47,611 nt of DNA from Actinomycetota bacterium (GCA_020161015.1 JAIUOT010000021.1:1-47611), one strand, 5' to 3'; shown: positions 1 through 10,438, counted from the stretch's first letter. Notes: generated by a model from the sequence alone, not told the origin. Translations and numbers: made by a program.

Positions 1-2777
<2,777 letters not shown>

Positions 2778-3359
2778 GGTGGAGTCCTTCCGCAAGTCCC
2801 GGCGTTGAACCGGTTTCTTTGCACGCAGAACGGCCCGCGTCAAGTTCACGGGTCGTCGATGGCAATGGGCAAAGCGATAGCTTACCTTGCCCGGCGGGGC
2901 CTCGCAAACCGGCGTCCTTGCCGGCCGACCTGGCCGCCCTGGCGGTACCCGTGCGGCCACGACGGACGCTACCGCGATCCCGGCCCGTCCGCCAGACGAC
3001 ACCGGACACCGCGCCCTCCCCCGCGGGCCGGCGCCCGGCGGCGAGGGCAAGGGCGGGCCGCGGGGAACTGCGCTTCGCGTGCCAGGAGGGCGCCGGGTCG
3101 CGGCCGGGGCGAGGGGGAGATCGAATCAATGCCCGCACTCATCAATGCCGGCACGCCGGCGGTGCAACGAATCGGGGCGGAAGTCCCGGACACACGCCTC
3201 CGAAAGCGAAAGGGGTCCAGGGACGCCACAAGGCCGGTGTCTGCGGCAGGCACGGGAGGGGTATCCATACGCTGCAGAACACCGGCCCAAGTGGTGTACT
3301 CATCCGACGCATTGGGGGGGCGCCGACAAGTAGATTCCATCAGACTTGACTGGGGCCTG
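2778..3359. other. 582-bp gap upstream of rpoB, no supported gene
   Basis: I see no convincing gene on either strand; open frames here have Arg/Pro-rich noncoding composition and lack ribosome-binding sites. The stretch holds the putative rpoB promoter near 2879-2907, an 8-bp inverted repeat CCCCGCGG/CCGCGGGG (3019-3026 with 3058-3065), and at its right end the TTGAC/GTCAA cluster described separately. A promoter there could give rpoB a second, long-leader transcript. Confidence 0.6.
2879..2907 (-). promoter_or_regulatory. Putative rpoB promoter
   Basis: On the minus strand TTGCGA (2907-2902) and TAAGCT (2884-2879) are separated by 17 bases. This would start transcription near 2872 and give a leader of about 95 bases before the rpoB TTG. 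The assignment rests on hexamer match and spacing only. Confidence 0.4.
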
Positions 3360-3375
3360 TCAAGTCGTTGTCAAA
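3345..3375. promoter_or_regulatory. WGTCAA-box cluster at the 3' end of the regulator gene
   Basis: Three boxes lie within 31 bp: CTTGACT (3345-3351), TGTCAAG (3358-3364) and TGTCAAA (3369-3375). The first two form the inverted repeat CTTGAC-N8-GTCAAG, which overlaps the regulator stop codon. Read on the minus strand, TTGACA (3363-3358) is followed after 18 bases by TGGAAT, a possible promoter pointing toward rpoB. The same box recurs upstream of the regulator, so this may be a second binding region for it (inference). Confidence 0.45.
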
Positions 3376-4625
3376 GAATCTTTCGGGACTTCTTGCCTGG
3401 CCGCCTTCCGCCACGCGTCGACGGCCGCCCGGAGGCGTCCTTCCGACTCGTACTCGCGGGCAGCGAGCTCGAACCGCTCCCTCGCCGCGGCCGTCCGGCC
3501 CATCGCCTGGAACGCCTCGGCGAGGATCTCCTCCGAGCTTCCCCGCGAGATGTCCGCGGCGCCCAGGACGGGGTCGTCCAGGACATCGGAGATGATGCGG
3601 GCCGCTTCGACGGCATCACCGTCCAGCAGGGCCAGCTTGGCCTCCACCTGCCTCAGCTCGACCACGTCGTGGCTGTTGCCGAGAATCTCCAGGCCGAGCG
3701 AGGCTGTCCGCACCAGGTCCCTCACGCCGTCCTCGATACCCGCGTCCAGCAGGCATCGGGCGGCGGAGCGGTGGAAACGGAGCCACAACCGGAGGTCTCG
3801 CCGGGCGTCCAGCTGCCCTTTCGCGCGGGCGTGGTGCTCACGCCCGACCTCCACCTTGCCCGCCATGAAGGCGGCCGTTCCGATCGTCCAGGCGATCATC
3901 CCCCGGGAGTGCTCGGAGTTCAGCCGGGGTGACAGTTCGGCGAGGCGCAGCAGGTAAGGATCGCTCTCCTCTGCCGAGTGCCCCGCCTCAAACATCGCGC
4001 TGACAAGGGCCATCAGTGCTTCGGCGAGGATGATCGGCGGCGCGGCGGACGCCGCTTCGACCGCCCGGGCACCCAACGCGACCGCCCAGCCGAGGTGGTC
4101 CGACGCGCGATTCGCGACCGAGGCGAGGCTCAACGCCTGCGCCCGGGCCACGCCGAACTTCCTGGCCGTCTCGTGCTCCGCCAGCTCCTCGGCCAGCCGC
4201 GCAGCACCCACGAAGTCACCGGAGGAGAACCGGGCCTGGGCCTGCACGTACAGGGCCTCCCAGTGGCGCCCGGTGTCGCCGGCCGCCAGCGCGATCGCCG
4301 CGGCCTGCGCGGAGTGCTGGATCGCGGCGGCCCAGTCGTGCTCCGACCAGGCCCGCTCCGCGACCAGCAGGTCCTCGATCGAGTCCGACGAGACGAGCCC
4401 GCCCGGGTCCCCCTGCGGGGACACGCCCCACTCCAGCGGCGACACACCCAGCCGGCGGGAGAGGAACTCGATCACCTCGGGTGTCGCGACCCTCCGGCCG
4501 CTCTCCAGGTGGGAGATGTAGCTACCGGAGTACTTGTCACCGCCCAGCTCCGCCTGCGACAGCCCCTGCCGACGACGGGCATCCCGCAACAGCGAGCCGA
4601 ACTGCACCGCGCTCGACGCGTCCAC
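3360..4625 (-). CDS. XRE-family transcriptional regulator with C-terminal TPR region (RRNPP-like)
   Basis: Predicted 421-residue cytoplasmic DNA-binding protein. An XRE helix-turn-helix spans about residues 9-61 (SQAELGG..SGSYISHLESGRR), with SGSYISHLESGRR as the likely recognition helix. Residues ~75-415 are Ala/Leu/Glu-rich helical pairs typical of tetratricopeptide repeats. HTH plus a long TPR domain is the layout of Rgg/PlcR/NprR/PrgX regulators, which bind small exported-then-imported peptides. I chose GTG 4625 because AGGAGG (4635-4630) sits four bases upstream; an upstream TTG at 4640 would include the Shine-Dalgarno itself. A divergent secreted-peptide gene starts 111 bp away and repeated WGTCAA boxes flank this gene. 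It could instead be a ligand-free or metabolite-sensing XRE-TPR regulator. Confidence 0.9.
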   Translation of the reverse strand: MDASSAVQFGSLLRDARRRQGLSQAELGGDKYSGSYISHLESGRRVATPEVIEFLSRRLGVSPLEWGVSPQGDPGGLVSSDSIEDLLVAERAWSEHDWAAAIQHSAQAAAIALAAGDTGRHWEALYVQAQARFSSGDFVGAARLAEELAEHETARKFGVARAQALSLASVANRASDHLGWAVALGARAVEAASAAPPIILAEALMALVSAMFEAGHSAEESDPYLLRLAELSPRLNSEHSRGMIAWTIGTAAFMAGKVEVGREHHARAKGQLDARRDLRLWLRFHRSAARCLLDAGIEDGVRDLVRTASLGLEILGNSHDVVELRQVEAKLALLDGDAVEAARIISDVLDDPVLGAADISRGSSEEILAEAFQAMGRTAAARERFELAAREYESEGRLRAAVDAWRKAARQEVPKDSLTTT

Positions 4626-4653
4626 ACGACCTCCTGACAATGGTCCTCAGAAA

Positions 4654-4682
4654 ACTCTGTCAAATGTTGACAACCCAGTCAA
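4654..4682 (-). promoter_or_regulatory. Putative regulator promoter
   Basis: On the minus strand TTGACT (4682-4677) and CAGAGT (4659-4654) are 17 bases apart, giving a start near 4647 and a ~20-base leader containing the AGGAGG site. The TTGACA palindrome at 4658-4672 lies between and over these elements, so a bound protein would be expected to affect this promoter too (autoregulation, inferred). Confidence 0.4.
4658..4672. promoter_or_regulatory. Perfect palindromic operator candidate
   Basis: TGTCAA-ATG-TTGACA is a perfect 6-3-6 inverted repeat. Its right arm is also a consensus -35 hexamer for the peptide gene. Further CCAGTCAA copies lie at 4675-4682 and 4709-4716. It is the likely binding site of the adjacent XRE-TPR regulator (inference from position and symmetry). 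Confidence 0.6.
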
Positions 4683-4696
4683 GTGCCGGGTACCTT
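4667..4696 (+). promoter_or_regulatory. Putative peptide-gene promoter
   Basis: A perfect TTGACA (4667-4672) is followed after 18 bases by TACCTT (4691-4696). Transcription would start near 4703, leaving a leader of about 34 bases that contains AAGGAAGG (4719-4726) before the ATG at 4737. One WGTCAA copy (4711-4716) would lie within the leader. Confidence 0.5.
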
Positions 4697-4736
4697 CTTG
4701 TCATTGAGCCAGTCAAACAAGGAAGGCTTTGGGGAC

Positions 4737-4883
4737 ATGACCATCGTTCGTAGGATTATCGCCGCCGCCGCGGTTGCCGGTACCCTCGCCGTGCTGCCGA
4801 TCAGCGTGATCGCTACCAACAGCCAGCACGCCGGTGGCGTCGTCACCATCAACGGTCAGGGCAACTGGCCGCTCAAGAAGTGA
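4737..4883 (+). CDS. Small signal-peptide-bearing peptide, candidate pheromone precursor
   Basis: A 48-residue peptide. It has a basic N-terminus (R5, R6), a hydrophobic core at about residues 7-25 rich in Ala/Val/Ile, and a possible signal-peptidase site after A26 (SVIA) or later. The exported tail would end in GGVVTINGQGNWPLKK. I chose ATG 4737 because AAGGAAGG lies ten bases upstream and a TTGACA promoter precedes it; an in-frame extension upstream would run through the promoter. It is divergent from an XRE-TPR regulator and is followed by an 18-bp-stem terminator, so it appears to be a monocistronic short mRNA. No RiPP-modifying enzyme, transporter or immunity gene is adjacent. I do not recognise the family; a signalling role is inferred from context. 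A small secreted antimicrobial is the alternative. Confidence 0.75.
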   Translation: MTIVRRIIAAAAVAGTLAVLPISVIATNSQHAGGVVTINGQGNWPLKK

Positions 4884-4963
4884 CCCTCCGGACCACTCGG
4901 ACCTCCGGCCGGCACACCGGCCACATTCCCCCACAAATGCGTTAAATCCACCCCCAGTAGAGT

Positions 4964-5011
4964 CAGAACGGCGGTGCCTGCGAATAGCAGGCCACCGCCG
5001 TTCTGCTTTTT
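4964..5011 (+). terminator. Strong intrinsic terminator of the peptide gene
   Basis: The arms CAGAACGGCGGTGCCTGC and GCAGGCcACCGCCGTTCTG form an 18-bp stem with one bulge and a five-base loop (4964-5005). CTTTTT follows at 5006-5011. The T-run is on the plus strand only, so it serves the peptide transcript. Confidence 0.9.
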
Positions 5012-5054
5012 CGTACCCGCGTTCCCGTTTTTCGGCGCACTCGCCCAATTGCGA

Positions 5055-5088
5055 AAGTGGTGGCGGGCCCGAGGGCCCACCACCACTT
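5055..5088 (-). terminator. Terminator after rplL
   Basis: A near-perfect hairpin pairs AAGTGGTGG-x-GGGCCC with GGGCCC-x-CCACCACTT around a two-base loop. It begins 21 bases past the rplL stop. Only a short T-run follows on the minus strand, as is common in high-GC actinobacteria. Confidence 0.75.
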
Positions 5089-5109
5089 GCTGCGTTACCG
5101 GTCAGACGG

Positions 5110-5502
5110 TCACTTGACGGAGACCGCGGCGCCGGCGGCCTCGAGGGCCTCCTTGGCCTTGGCGGCCGCGTCGCGCGTGACCTTCTCGAGCACGACCTTG
5201 GGAGCGGCCTCGACCAGGTCCTTGGCCTCCTTCAGGCCGAGGTTGGTGAGCGCGCGCACCTCCTTGATGACCTGGATCTTCTTGTCGCCGGCGGACTCGA
5301 GGATCACGTCGACCTCGTTGCTGACCTCTTCCTCCTCGGCAGCGGCGTCGCCACCGGCGGCGGCCGGGGCAGCGGCCACGGCGACCGGGGCGGCAGCGGT
5401 GACACCGAAGGTGTCCTCGAACAGCTTCACGAACTCGGAGAGCTCGATCAGGGTCATCTCCTTGAAGGCGTCAAGGAGCTCGTCAGTAGTGAGCTTCGCC
5501 AT
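5110..5502 (-). CDS. rplL: 50S ribosomal protein L7/L12
   Basis: Stalk protein of the large ribosomal subunit that recruits translational GTPases; 130 residues, normal for the family. The N-terminal dimerisation/L10-binding segment ([20 protein letters not shown]) is followed by an Ala-rich flexible hinge at about 36-58. The C-terminal globular domain ([20 protein letters not shown], then [11 protein letters not shown]) completes it. It lies 20 bases downstream of rplJ and is presumably co-transcribed with it. A hairpin terminator follows. Confidence 0.98.
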   Translation of the reverse strand: MAKLTTDELLDAFKEMTLIELSEFVKLFEDTFGVTAAAPVAVAAAPAAAGGDAAAEEEEVSNEVDVILESAGDKKIQVIKEVRALTNLGLKEAKDLVEAAPKVVLEKVTRDAAAKAKEALEAAGAAVSVK

Positions 5503-5522
5503 GTTGGGCGTCCTTTCTCTTC

Positions 5523-6110
5523 TTACTCGGATGCAGCGTCAGCCGCGTCGGTGGTGGCCTCAGCAGCGGGTGCTGCATCGGGTGCCGGGGTCTCCCCGGC
5601 CTGCTTCTGGGTCCTGAGGGCGTCCAGGGCGCGAGCGGCCTGGGACAGCGGCGCGGCGAACAGACCGACGGCCTTGGCCAGGTTCCCGTTCATCGCACCG
5701 GCGAGCTTGGCGAGGAGGACCTCGCGAGACTCGAGATCGGCCAGCTTCTTGACCGACTCGGCGTCCAGGACACGACCGTCCATGACGCCACCCTTGATCA
5801 CCAGATGCGGGTTCGCCTTGGCGAAGTCGCGCAGACCCTTCGCAACGGTGGCAACGTCACCGCGGATGAAGGTGATCGCGGTCGGGCCGGCGAGCTGGTC
5901 GTCCAGGCCCTCGATGCCCGCTTCACGGGCCGCGATCATGGTCAGCGTGTTCTTCGTCACGGCGTAGCTGGCGTCCACACCCAGGGACCGGCGCAGTGCC
6001 TTCAGGTCCTTGACGGTGAGTCCGCGGTACTCGGTCAGCACGGCTGCCGCGGAGGTGCTGAACTGCTCGGTCAGCTCCGCGACGGCGGCTGCCTTGTCCG
6101 GCTTCGCCAT
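5523..6110 (-). CDS. rplJ: 50S ribosomal protein L10
   Basis: Stalk base protein that binds 23S rRNA and carries the L7/L12 dimers; 195 residues. [17 protein letters not shown] and [17 protein letters not shown] are typical L10 N-terminal features, and the C-terminal Ala-rich helix is the L7/L12-binding region. I chose ATG 6110 because GGAAGGAG lies four bases upstream; the frame stays open further upstream but crosses the leader RNA. The 166-base leader probably mediates L10-L12 autoregulation. Confidence 0.97.
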   Translation of the reverse strand: MAKPDKAAAVAELTEQFSTSAAAVLTEYRGLTVKDLKALRRSLGVDASYAVTKNTLTMIAAREAGIEGLDDQLAGPTAITFIRGDVATVAKGLRDFAKANPHLVIKGGVMDGRVLDAESVKKLADLESREVLLAKLAGAMNGNLAKAVGLFAAPLSQAARALDALRTQKQAGETPAPDAAPAAEATTDAADAASE

Positions 6111-6276
6111 GGGTCTCCTTCCCACTTCTCTTCGGATCGCCGTCGACCACGGGAAACGGAAAAGCCCCGGTGCGCGCAGGCAACCAGGGCGAAGACTCAG
6201 AGTCGAGCATTCAGGTTTTACCTGCGCGGGGTTTACCTGCCTGGCGAGCCAGGACGAGAACCAGCGGTCTACGGCG
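6111..6276 (-). promoter_or_regulatory. rplJ leader, probable L10 autoregulatory region
   Basis: The interval between the inferred start site and rplJ is about 166 bases and rich in short self-complementary segments, with a repeated CAGGTAAA motif. L10(L12)4 repression of its own mRNA through such a leader is established in several bacteria. The structure here was not computed, so the assignment is by position and length. Confidence 0.4.
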
Positions 6277-6282
6277 AGAGCC

Positions 6283-6312
6283 ATCCTACGGGTCGGCCCG
6301 CTCCCCCGCCAA
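6283..6312 (-). promoter_or_regulatory. Putative rplJL promoter
   Basis: On the minus strand TTGGCG (6312-6307) and TAGGAT (6288-6283) are 18 bases apart, giving a start near 6276. It lies just beyond the rplA terminator-like hairpin, so rplJL has its own promoter separate from rplKA. Confidence 0.5.
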
Positions 6313-6326
6313 ATCGGCCCCACAAG

Positions 6327-6376
6327 CCACGAGCTGTGCGTCGGCCGGTGGGCACCGGGCAACGCACAGCTCGTGG
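6327..6376 (-). terminator. Long hairpin after rplA
   Basis: CCACGAGCTGTGCGT (6327-6341) pairs perfectly with ACGCACAGCTCGTGG (6362-6376), a 15-bp stem around a 20-base GC-rich loop. It starts 18 bases past the rplA stop. No T-run follows, so it may terminate weakly or protect the 3' end of the rplKA mRNA. Confidence 0.6.
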
Positions 6377-6394
6377 GTGGAGCAGGGAGTCAGC

Positions 6395-7099
6395 TCACTC
6401 CGCGGCGGACGGCTTCACCTTGGTGGGATCGACCGGGACGCCGGGGCCCATCGTCGAGGCGATGGTGGCCTTCTTCACGTAGCGGCCCTTCGAGGCGCTC
6501 GGCTTGAGGCGCAGGACCTCCTCGATGGCGGCGAAGTAGTTCTCCGCGAGCTGCTGCTCGGTGAAGGACGCCTTGCCCACGATGAAGTGGAGGTTGGCGT
6601 GGCGGTCGACGCGGAACTCGATCTTGCCGCCCTTGATGTCGGTGACGGCCTTGGCCACGTCCATGGTGACGGTGCCGGTCTTCGGGTTCGGCATCAGGCC
6701 ACGCGGGCCGAGCACGCGGCCCAGGCGGCCGACCTTGCCCATCAGGTCGGGGGTGGCGACCACGGCGTCGAAGTCGAGGTAGCCGCCGGCGATCTTGTCG
6801 ATCAGCTCGTCGGCACCGACCTCGTCCGCGCCCGCCGCCACCGCGTCCGCCGCCTTCTCACCGGTGGCGAAGACGAGGACCCTTGCCGTCTTGCCGGTGC
6901 CGTTGGGGAGGTTCACGGTGCCGCGGACCATCTGGTCCGCCTTGCGGGGATCGACGCCGAGACGGAGGGCGACCTCCACGGTCTCGTCGAACTTGGCCGA
7001 GGCGTTCTTCTTGACGATCCCCAGCGCAGCCTCGGGGCTGTAGAGCTGGTCTGCGTCGAAGGTGTCGGATGCGGCCCGGTAGGCCTTGCTGCGCTTCAT
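6395..7099 (-). CDS. rplA: 50S ribosomal protein L1
   Basis: L1 stalk protein that helps release E-site tRNA; 234 residues, the usual length. The signature is visible ([16 protein letters not shown], then [17 protein letters not shown] and [12 protein letters not shown]). It starts at ATG 7099, 92 bases after rplK. The intervening spacer carries a CCGGCCC/GGGCCGG hairpin (7120-7139), which could be an L1 feedback site (speculative). The rplKA arrangement is standard, and a strong hairpin follows the stop. Confidence 0.98.
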   Translation of the reverse strand: MKRSKAYRAASDTFDADQLYSPEAALGIVKKNASAKFDETVEVALRLGVDPRKADQMVRGTVNLPNGTGKTARVLVFATGEKAADAVAAGADEVGADELIDKIAGGYLDFDAVVATPDLMGKVGRLGRVLGPRGLMPNPKTGTVTMDVAKAVTDIKGGKIEFRVDRHANLHFIVGKASFTEQQLAENYFAAIEEVLRLKPSASKGRYVKKATIASTMGPGVPVDPTKVKPSAAE

Positions 7100-7191
7100 T
7101 CTGGTCTCTTTCAGGATGGCCGGCCCTCGTGTGGGCCGGATGCCAGGCGTGGTACGGGCTCAGCGTGCCCTGCCACTGTTTCGTGTGTCGG

Positions 7192-7623
7192 TCAGGCCTC
7201 GACGTTGACGCCCATGGAGCGGGCGGTGCCGGCGACGATCTTCATCGCGGCGTCGATGTCGTTGGCGTTGAGGTCGGGCATCTTCGTGGTGGCGATCTCG
7301 CGCACCTGGTCCGCGGTCAGCGTGCCGACCTTGTCCTTGTGGGGACGGGCGGAGCCGCTCTTCAGCCCGGCAGCCTTCTTGATCAGTTCCGCGGCCGGCG
7401 GGGTCTTCGTGATGAAGGTGAAGGTGCGGTCCTCGAAGATGGTGATCTCGACCGGGATGATCGTGCCACGCATGGCCTCGGTCTCGGCGTTGTACCGCTT
7501 GCAGAACTCCATGATGTTCACGCCGTGCGGGCCGAGCGCGGTGCCGACCGGCGGTGCCGGAGTAGCCGCGCCCGCGTTCAGGGCCACCTTGACGATGGCG
7601 GCCACTTTCTTCTTGGGAGGCAT
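7192..7623 (-). CDS. rplK: 50S ribosomal protein L11
   Basis: Protein of the GTPase-associated centre and activator of RelA-type stringent factors; 143 residues. [18 protein letters not shown], the Pro-rich NTD ([20 protein letters not shown]) and the RNA-binding CTD ([22 protein letters not shown]) match the family throughout. It follows nusG by 69 bases and precedes rplA, the standard actinobacterial order. Confidence 0.98.
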   Translation of the reverse strand: MPPKKKVAAIVKVALNAGAATPAPPVGTALGPHGVNIMEFCKRYNAETEAMRGTIIPVEITIFEDRTFTFITKTPPAAELIKKAAGLKSGSARPHKDKVGTLTADQVREIATTKMPDLNANDIDAAMKIVAGTARSMGVNVEA

Positions 7624-7692
7624 TCTTGGTTGGGTCCTTCTGGTTGTTCCTCTTGTGCCGACCGACCGGGTGGCCGACGGCGATGCGAGCGC

Positions 7693-8517
7693 CTAGACCT
7701 TCTGGATCTGGCCGAGCGTCAGGTCGACCGGGGTCTCCCGGCCGAGGATCTCGACCAGCGCCTTGAGCCGCTGGCTGTTCGCATTGATCTCGGTGATGGT
7801 GGCGTGCACCCCGGCGAAGGGGCCCTGGACCACCATGACGGAGTCACCGACCTTGAAGTCGGCGATCTCGATCTTCTTGTTCGTCCGCTTGGGACCGGTG
7901 GAGGCGGCGGCCGCGCGGGCCAGCGCGGCCGGGGCGAGCATCTTCTCGACCTCGTCCAGGCTCAGCGGGACCGGGGCGTTCGCGTGGGCGACGAACCCGG
8001 TGACCGACGGGGTGTGCCGGACGGCGGCCCAGGAGGCGTCCGTGAGTTCCATGCGCACCAGCACGTAGCCGGGCAGCACGGTCCGGGTGACCGACTTGCG
8101 CGCGCCGTTGCGGGTCTCGATGACCTCTTCTGTGGGCACGACGGCCTCGTAGATGTAGTCCTCCATGCCGAGCGTCTTCACCCGGTTGTCCAGGTTCTGC
8201 TTCACCCGGTTCTCCATGCCGGAGTACGTGTGGATGACGTACCAGTCGCCGACCTGGCTGCGCAGCTGGGTGCGGAGCTCCTCGAGGACGGCCTCCTCGT
8301 CGGTGTCGAGCACCGCCGGGACGGTGGAGTCCTCGGGCTCGACCTCGCCGAGGTTCCTCAGCATGTCGTCGGTGTCGGTGTCGGTGTTGGACGGTCCGCC
8401 GAAGTCGAGGTTCAGCTCGATGTCGTCCTCGGTACCGACCTCGGGCAGGCCGAGGTCGATCTCGATGTCGTCCGCGCCGAAGTCGTCGGTGGGCGGGGTG
8501 TTCTCAGTCACGTCCAA
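7693..8517 (-). CDS. nusG: Transcription elongation/termination factor NusG with acidic N-terminal extension
   Basis: Binds RNA polymerase, modulates pausing and Rho action, and links to ribosomes. The 274-residue product has an NGN domain from about residue 91 ([19 protein letters not shown]) and a KOW domain at about 221-274 ([19 protein letters not shown]). Residues 1-85 form an Asp/Glu-rich, low-complexity extension that compact NusG proteins (~180 residues) lack; such extensions are common in actinobacteria. The TTG start at 8517 is preferred because GAGGAA lies seven bases upstream. secE ends 18 bases before it. Confidence 0.96.
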   Translation of the reverse strand: MDVTENTPPTDDFGADDIEIDLGLPEVGTEDDIELNLDFGGPSNTDTDTDDMLRNLGEVEPEDSTVPAVLDTDEEAVLEELRTQLRSQVGDWYVIHTYSGMENRVKQNLDNRVKTLGMEDYIYEAVVPTEEVIETRNGARKSVTRTVLPGYVLVRMELTDASWAAVRHTPSVTGFVAHANAPVPLSLDEVEKMLAPAALARAAAASTGPKRTNKKIEIADFKVGDSVMVVQGPFAGVHATITEINANSQRLKALVEILGRETPVDLTLGQIQKV

Positions 8518-8535
8518 AACTCGCTTCCTCGTTCG

Positions 8536-8949
8536 TCAGCCCAGCAGCTTCAACATGAGCGTGCCGAAGCCGAGGTCCAGCACGGACACGATGGCGATCA
8601 TGATCAGCACGAAGACCAGAACCACGACGAAGTACTGCTGGAGCTGGCTGCCGGTGGGCCAGACCACCTTCTTGAGCTCGGCCACGGACTCGCGGACGAA
8701 CTGGACCGGCGTGGTGCGCCGGCGCTCCTCGCCCGGCTTGGCGCGCCGCTGTCGAGGCGTCGGGCGGCCCTTGGTGGACGGCTCCGCACCCTCGCTCCGG
8801 CGGACGGGACGAGCCTTCGCCGCGGCCAGGGCGACCTGCTCCTCCTCGGTCAGCTCCACGTCCTCCAGCCCCATGGCCTCCAGGTCGAGCTCGTCGGCGG
8901 TGGGGTCGCCAGGGACATCGGCATCCGCCAACTCCGGTTCGTCCGCCAC
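8536..8949 (-). CDS. secE: Preprotein translocase subunit SecE
   Basis: Single-spanning subunit of SecYEG that clamps SecY. The 137-residue product has the conserved amphipathic segment VQFVRESVAELKKVVWPTGSQ at about 80-103. One C-terminal membrane helix follows at about 106-125. The first ~75 residues are an acidic then basic cytosolic extension absent from minimal ~60-residue SecE. GTG 8949 is chosen because GAAGGA lies seven bases upstream; a longer reading would run into tRNA-Trp. It is followed by nusG. Confidence 0.93.
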   Translation of the reverse strand: MADEPELADADVPGDPTADELDLEAMGLEDVELTEEEQVALAAAKARPVRRSEGAEPSTKGRPTPRQRRAKPGEERRRTTPVQFVRESVAELKKVVWPTGSQLQQYFVVVLVFVLIMIAIVSVLDLGFGTLMLKLLG

Positions 8950-9014
8950 GGGGCCGTCCTTCACTCTCGCTGTCGTGGGTGGTGCTGGCCGGTCGTCGCG
9001 AAACGGCTGCCCAG

Positions 9015-9087
<73 letters not shown>

Positions 9088-9159
9088 TGGTGGCGACCCC
9101 ACCGGCACCACCGCCGCCTTGTGGGCACGGTCGAGCAGGTGATGGTCACCAAGTACAGG

Positions 9160-9189
9160 ATTGTACGGGTCGGGACTGGCGAAGTCGAA
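9160..9189 (-). promoter_or_regulatory. Putative promoter of tRNA-Trp-secE-nusG
   Basis: On the minus strand TTCGAC (9189-9184) and a strong -10 TACAAT (9165-9160) are 18 bases apart. Transcription would begin near 9153, about 65 bases before the tRNA 5' end. Confidence 0.55.
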
Positions 9190-9205
9190 CCGGGCCGGAC
9201 CCCCC

Positions 9206-10405
9206 TCAGCCGATCACCGCGGCGATCGCGCGGGCCACCGTGTCGACGTTGCCGGGGTTCAGTGCGGCGACGCAGATGCGGCCCGCGTCCGTGCCATAGA
9301 CACCGTGCACCTCCCGCAGCTGCTGCATCTGGGAGACGGACAACCCGCAGTAGCTGAACATCCCGACCTGGTCGGCGATGAAGCCGAAGTCGCGGGCAGC
9401 GCCGGCCGCGGCGAGCGCCTCCACCAGGGCGCCGCGCATCTCGCGGATGCGCAGCCGCATGCCCTCCAGCTCCTGCTCCCACCCCGCCCGCAGCGCCGGG
9501 TCGCCCAGCACGGTCGAGACGACGGCCGCGCCATGGGTGGGCGGGTTGGAGTAGGTGGTCCGGATCGTCACCTTCAACTGGGAGAGCACCCGGGCGGCCT
9601 CCTCCGCGTCCGCGGCGACGACGCTGAGGCCGCCGACGCGCTCGCCGTACAGGCTGAAGCTCTTGCTGAACGAGGACGCGACCAGCATCGGGACGCCCAG
9701 CGCAGCGAAGCTGCGCACGACGGCCCCGTCGGCCTCGATGCCCTGGGCGAAGCCCTGGTAGGCGAGGTCGAGGAACGGCACGAGACCCGCCTCGACGACC
9801 ACCTCAGCCACCCGCGCCCACTCGTCCTCTGCCAGGTCGTAGCCGGTGGGGTTGTGGCAGCAGGCGTGCAGCACGACCACGGTGCCGGGCGCAGCGGCGC
9901 GCAGGTCGGCGACCATGCCGTCGACGTCCACGCCGCCGCGGGCCGCGTCGTAGTAGCGGTAGCTGCGCACCTCGAAGCCGGCGCGGGTGAACAGCGCCTG
10001 GTGGTTCTCCCAGGACGGGTCGGAGATCAGGACGGTGGGGGCGGCGTCCGTGCGGCGCAGGAACTCGGCCCCGATCCTCAGCGCGCCGGTGCCGCCCAGC
10101 CCCTGGACGGTGACCACGCGGCCGGAGGTGACCGGCTCGGAGTCCGCGCCGAACACGAGCTCCCGGACGGCCCTGGTGTAGGCCGGCAGCCCGTCGATCG
10201 GAAGGTAGCCCCGCGGCCCCGGCGACGCGGCGAGCGCGGCCTCGGCCGTGCGGACGCAGTCCAGGAGCGGGATCTTCCCGTCCGGCCCGAGGTAGACCCC
10301 GACGCCCAGGTTCACCTTGCCCGGGCGGGTGTCAGCGACGAAGGCCTCGGTCAGACCGAGGATCGGGTCGCGCGGCGCCAGGGGGATGTTCGCCAGGATG
10401 CTCAC
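9206..10405 (-). CDS. aspC: Aromatic/aspartate aminotransferase, class I
   Basis: PLP-dependent transfer of amino groups between aspartate (or aromatic amino acids) and 2-oxoglutarate. The 399-residue product has the fold-type I motifs HNPTG at about 184-188, D213 (FLDLAYQGF) for the PLP pyridine nitrogen, and catalytic K248 in SSFSKSFSLYGERVG. It resembles the AspC/TyrB subgroup more than the AspB type. The GTG at 10405 has GAAAGGAAG seven bases upstream. It follows murB by 33 bases in the conserved murB-aspC-tRNA-Trp order, so co-transcription is likely. Confidence 0.93.
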   Translation of the reverse strand: MSILANIPLAPRDPILGLTEAFVADTRPGKVNLGVGVYLGPDGKIPLLDCVRTAEAALAASPGPRGYLPIDGLPAYTRAVRELVFGADSEPVTSGRVVTVQGLGGTGALRIGAEFLRRTDAAPTVLISDPSWENHQALFTRAGFEVRSYRYYDAARGGVDVDGMVADLRAAAPGTVVVLHACCHNPTGYDLAEDEWARVAEVVVEAGLVPFLDLAYQGFAQGIEADGAVVRSFAALGVPMLVASSFSKSFSLYGERVGGLSVVAADAEEAARVLSQLKVTIRTTYSNPPTHGAAVVSTVLGDPALRAGWEQELEGMRLRIREMRGALVEALAAAGAARDFGFIADQVGMFSYCGLSVSQMQQLREVHGVYGTDAGRICVAALNPGNVDTVARAIAAVIG

Positions 10406-10438
10406 GGGTTGTCTTCCTTTCACGGGCCGCGGGCCAGT

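Noticed and set aside
4683-4736. 18-residue in-frame N-terminal extension of the micropeptide
   Set aside because: It would start upstream of the -10 box and the AAGGAAGG site and would bury the signal peptide; ATG 4737 fits better.
4737-4883. Micropeptide as a bacteriocin or RiPP precursor
   Set aside because: No modification enzyme, protease, transporter or immunity gene adjacent, and no Cys or Ser/Thr-rich core; kept only as an alternative.
4713-5048. Minus-strand open frame of 111 codons opposite the micropeptide
   Set aside because: It crosses a strong plus-strand terminator hairpin and a promoter and has no plausible start signal; the plus-strand peptide has promoter, Shine-Dalgarno and terminator.
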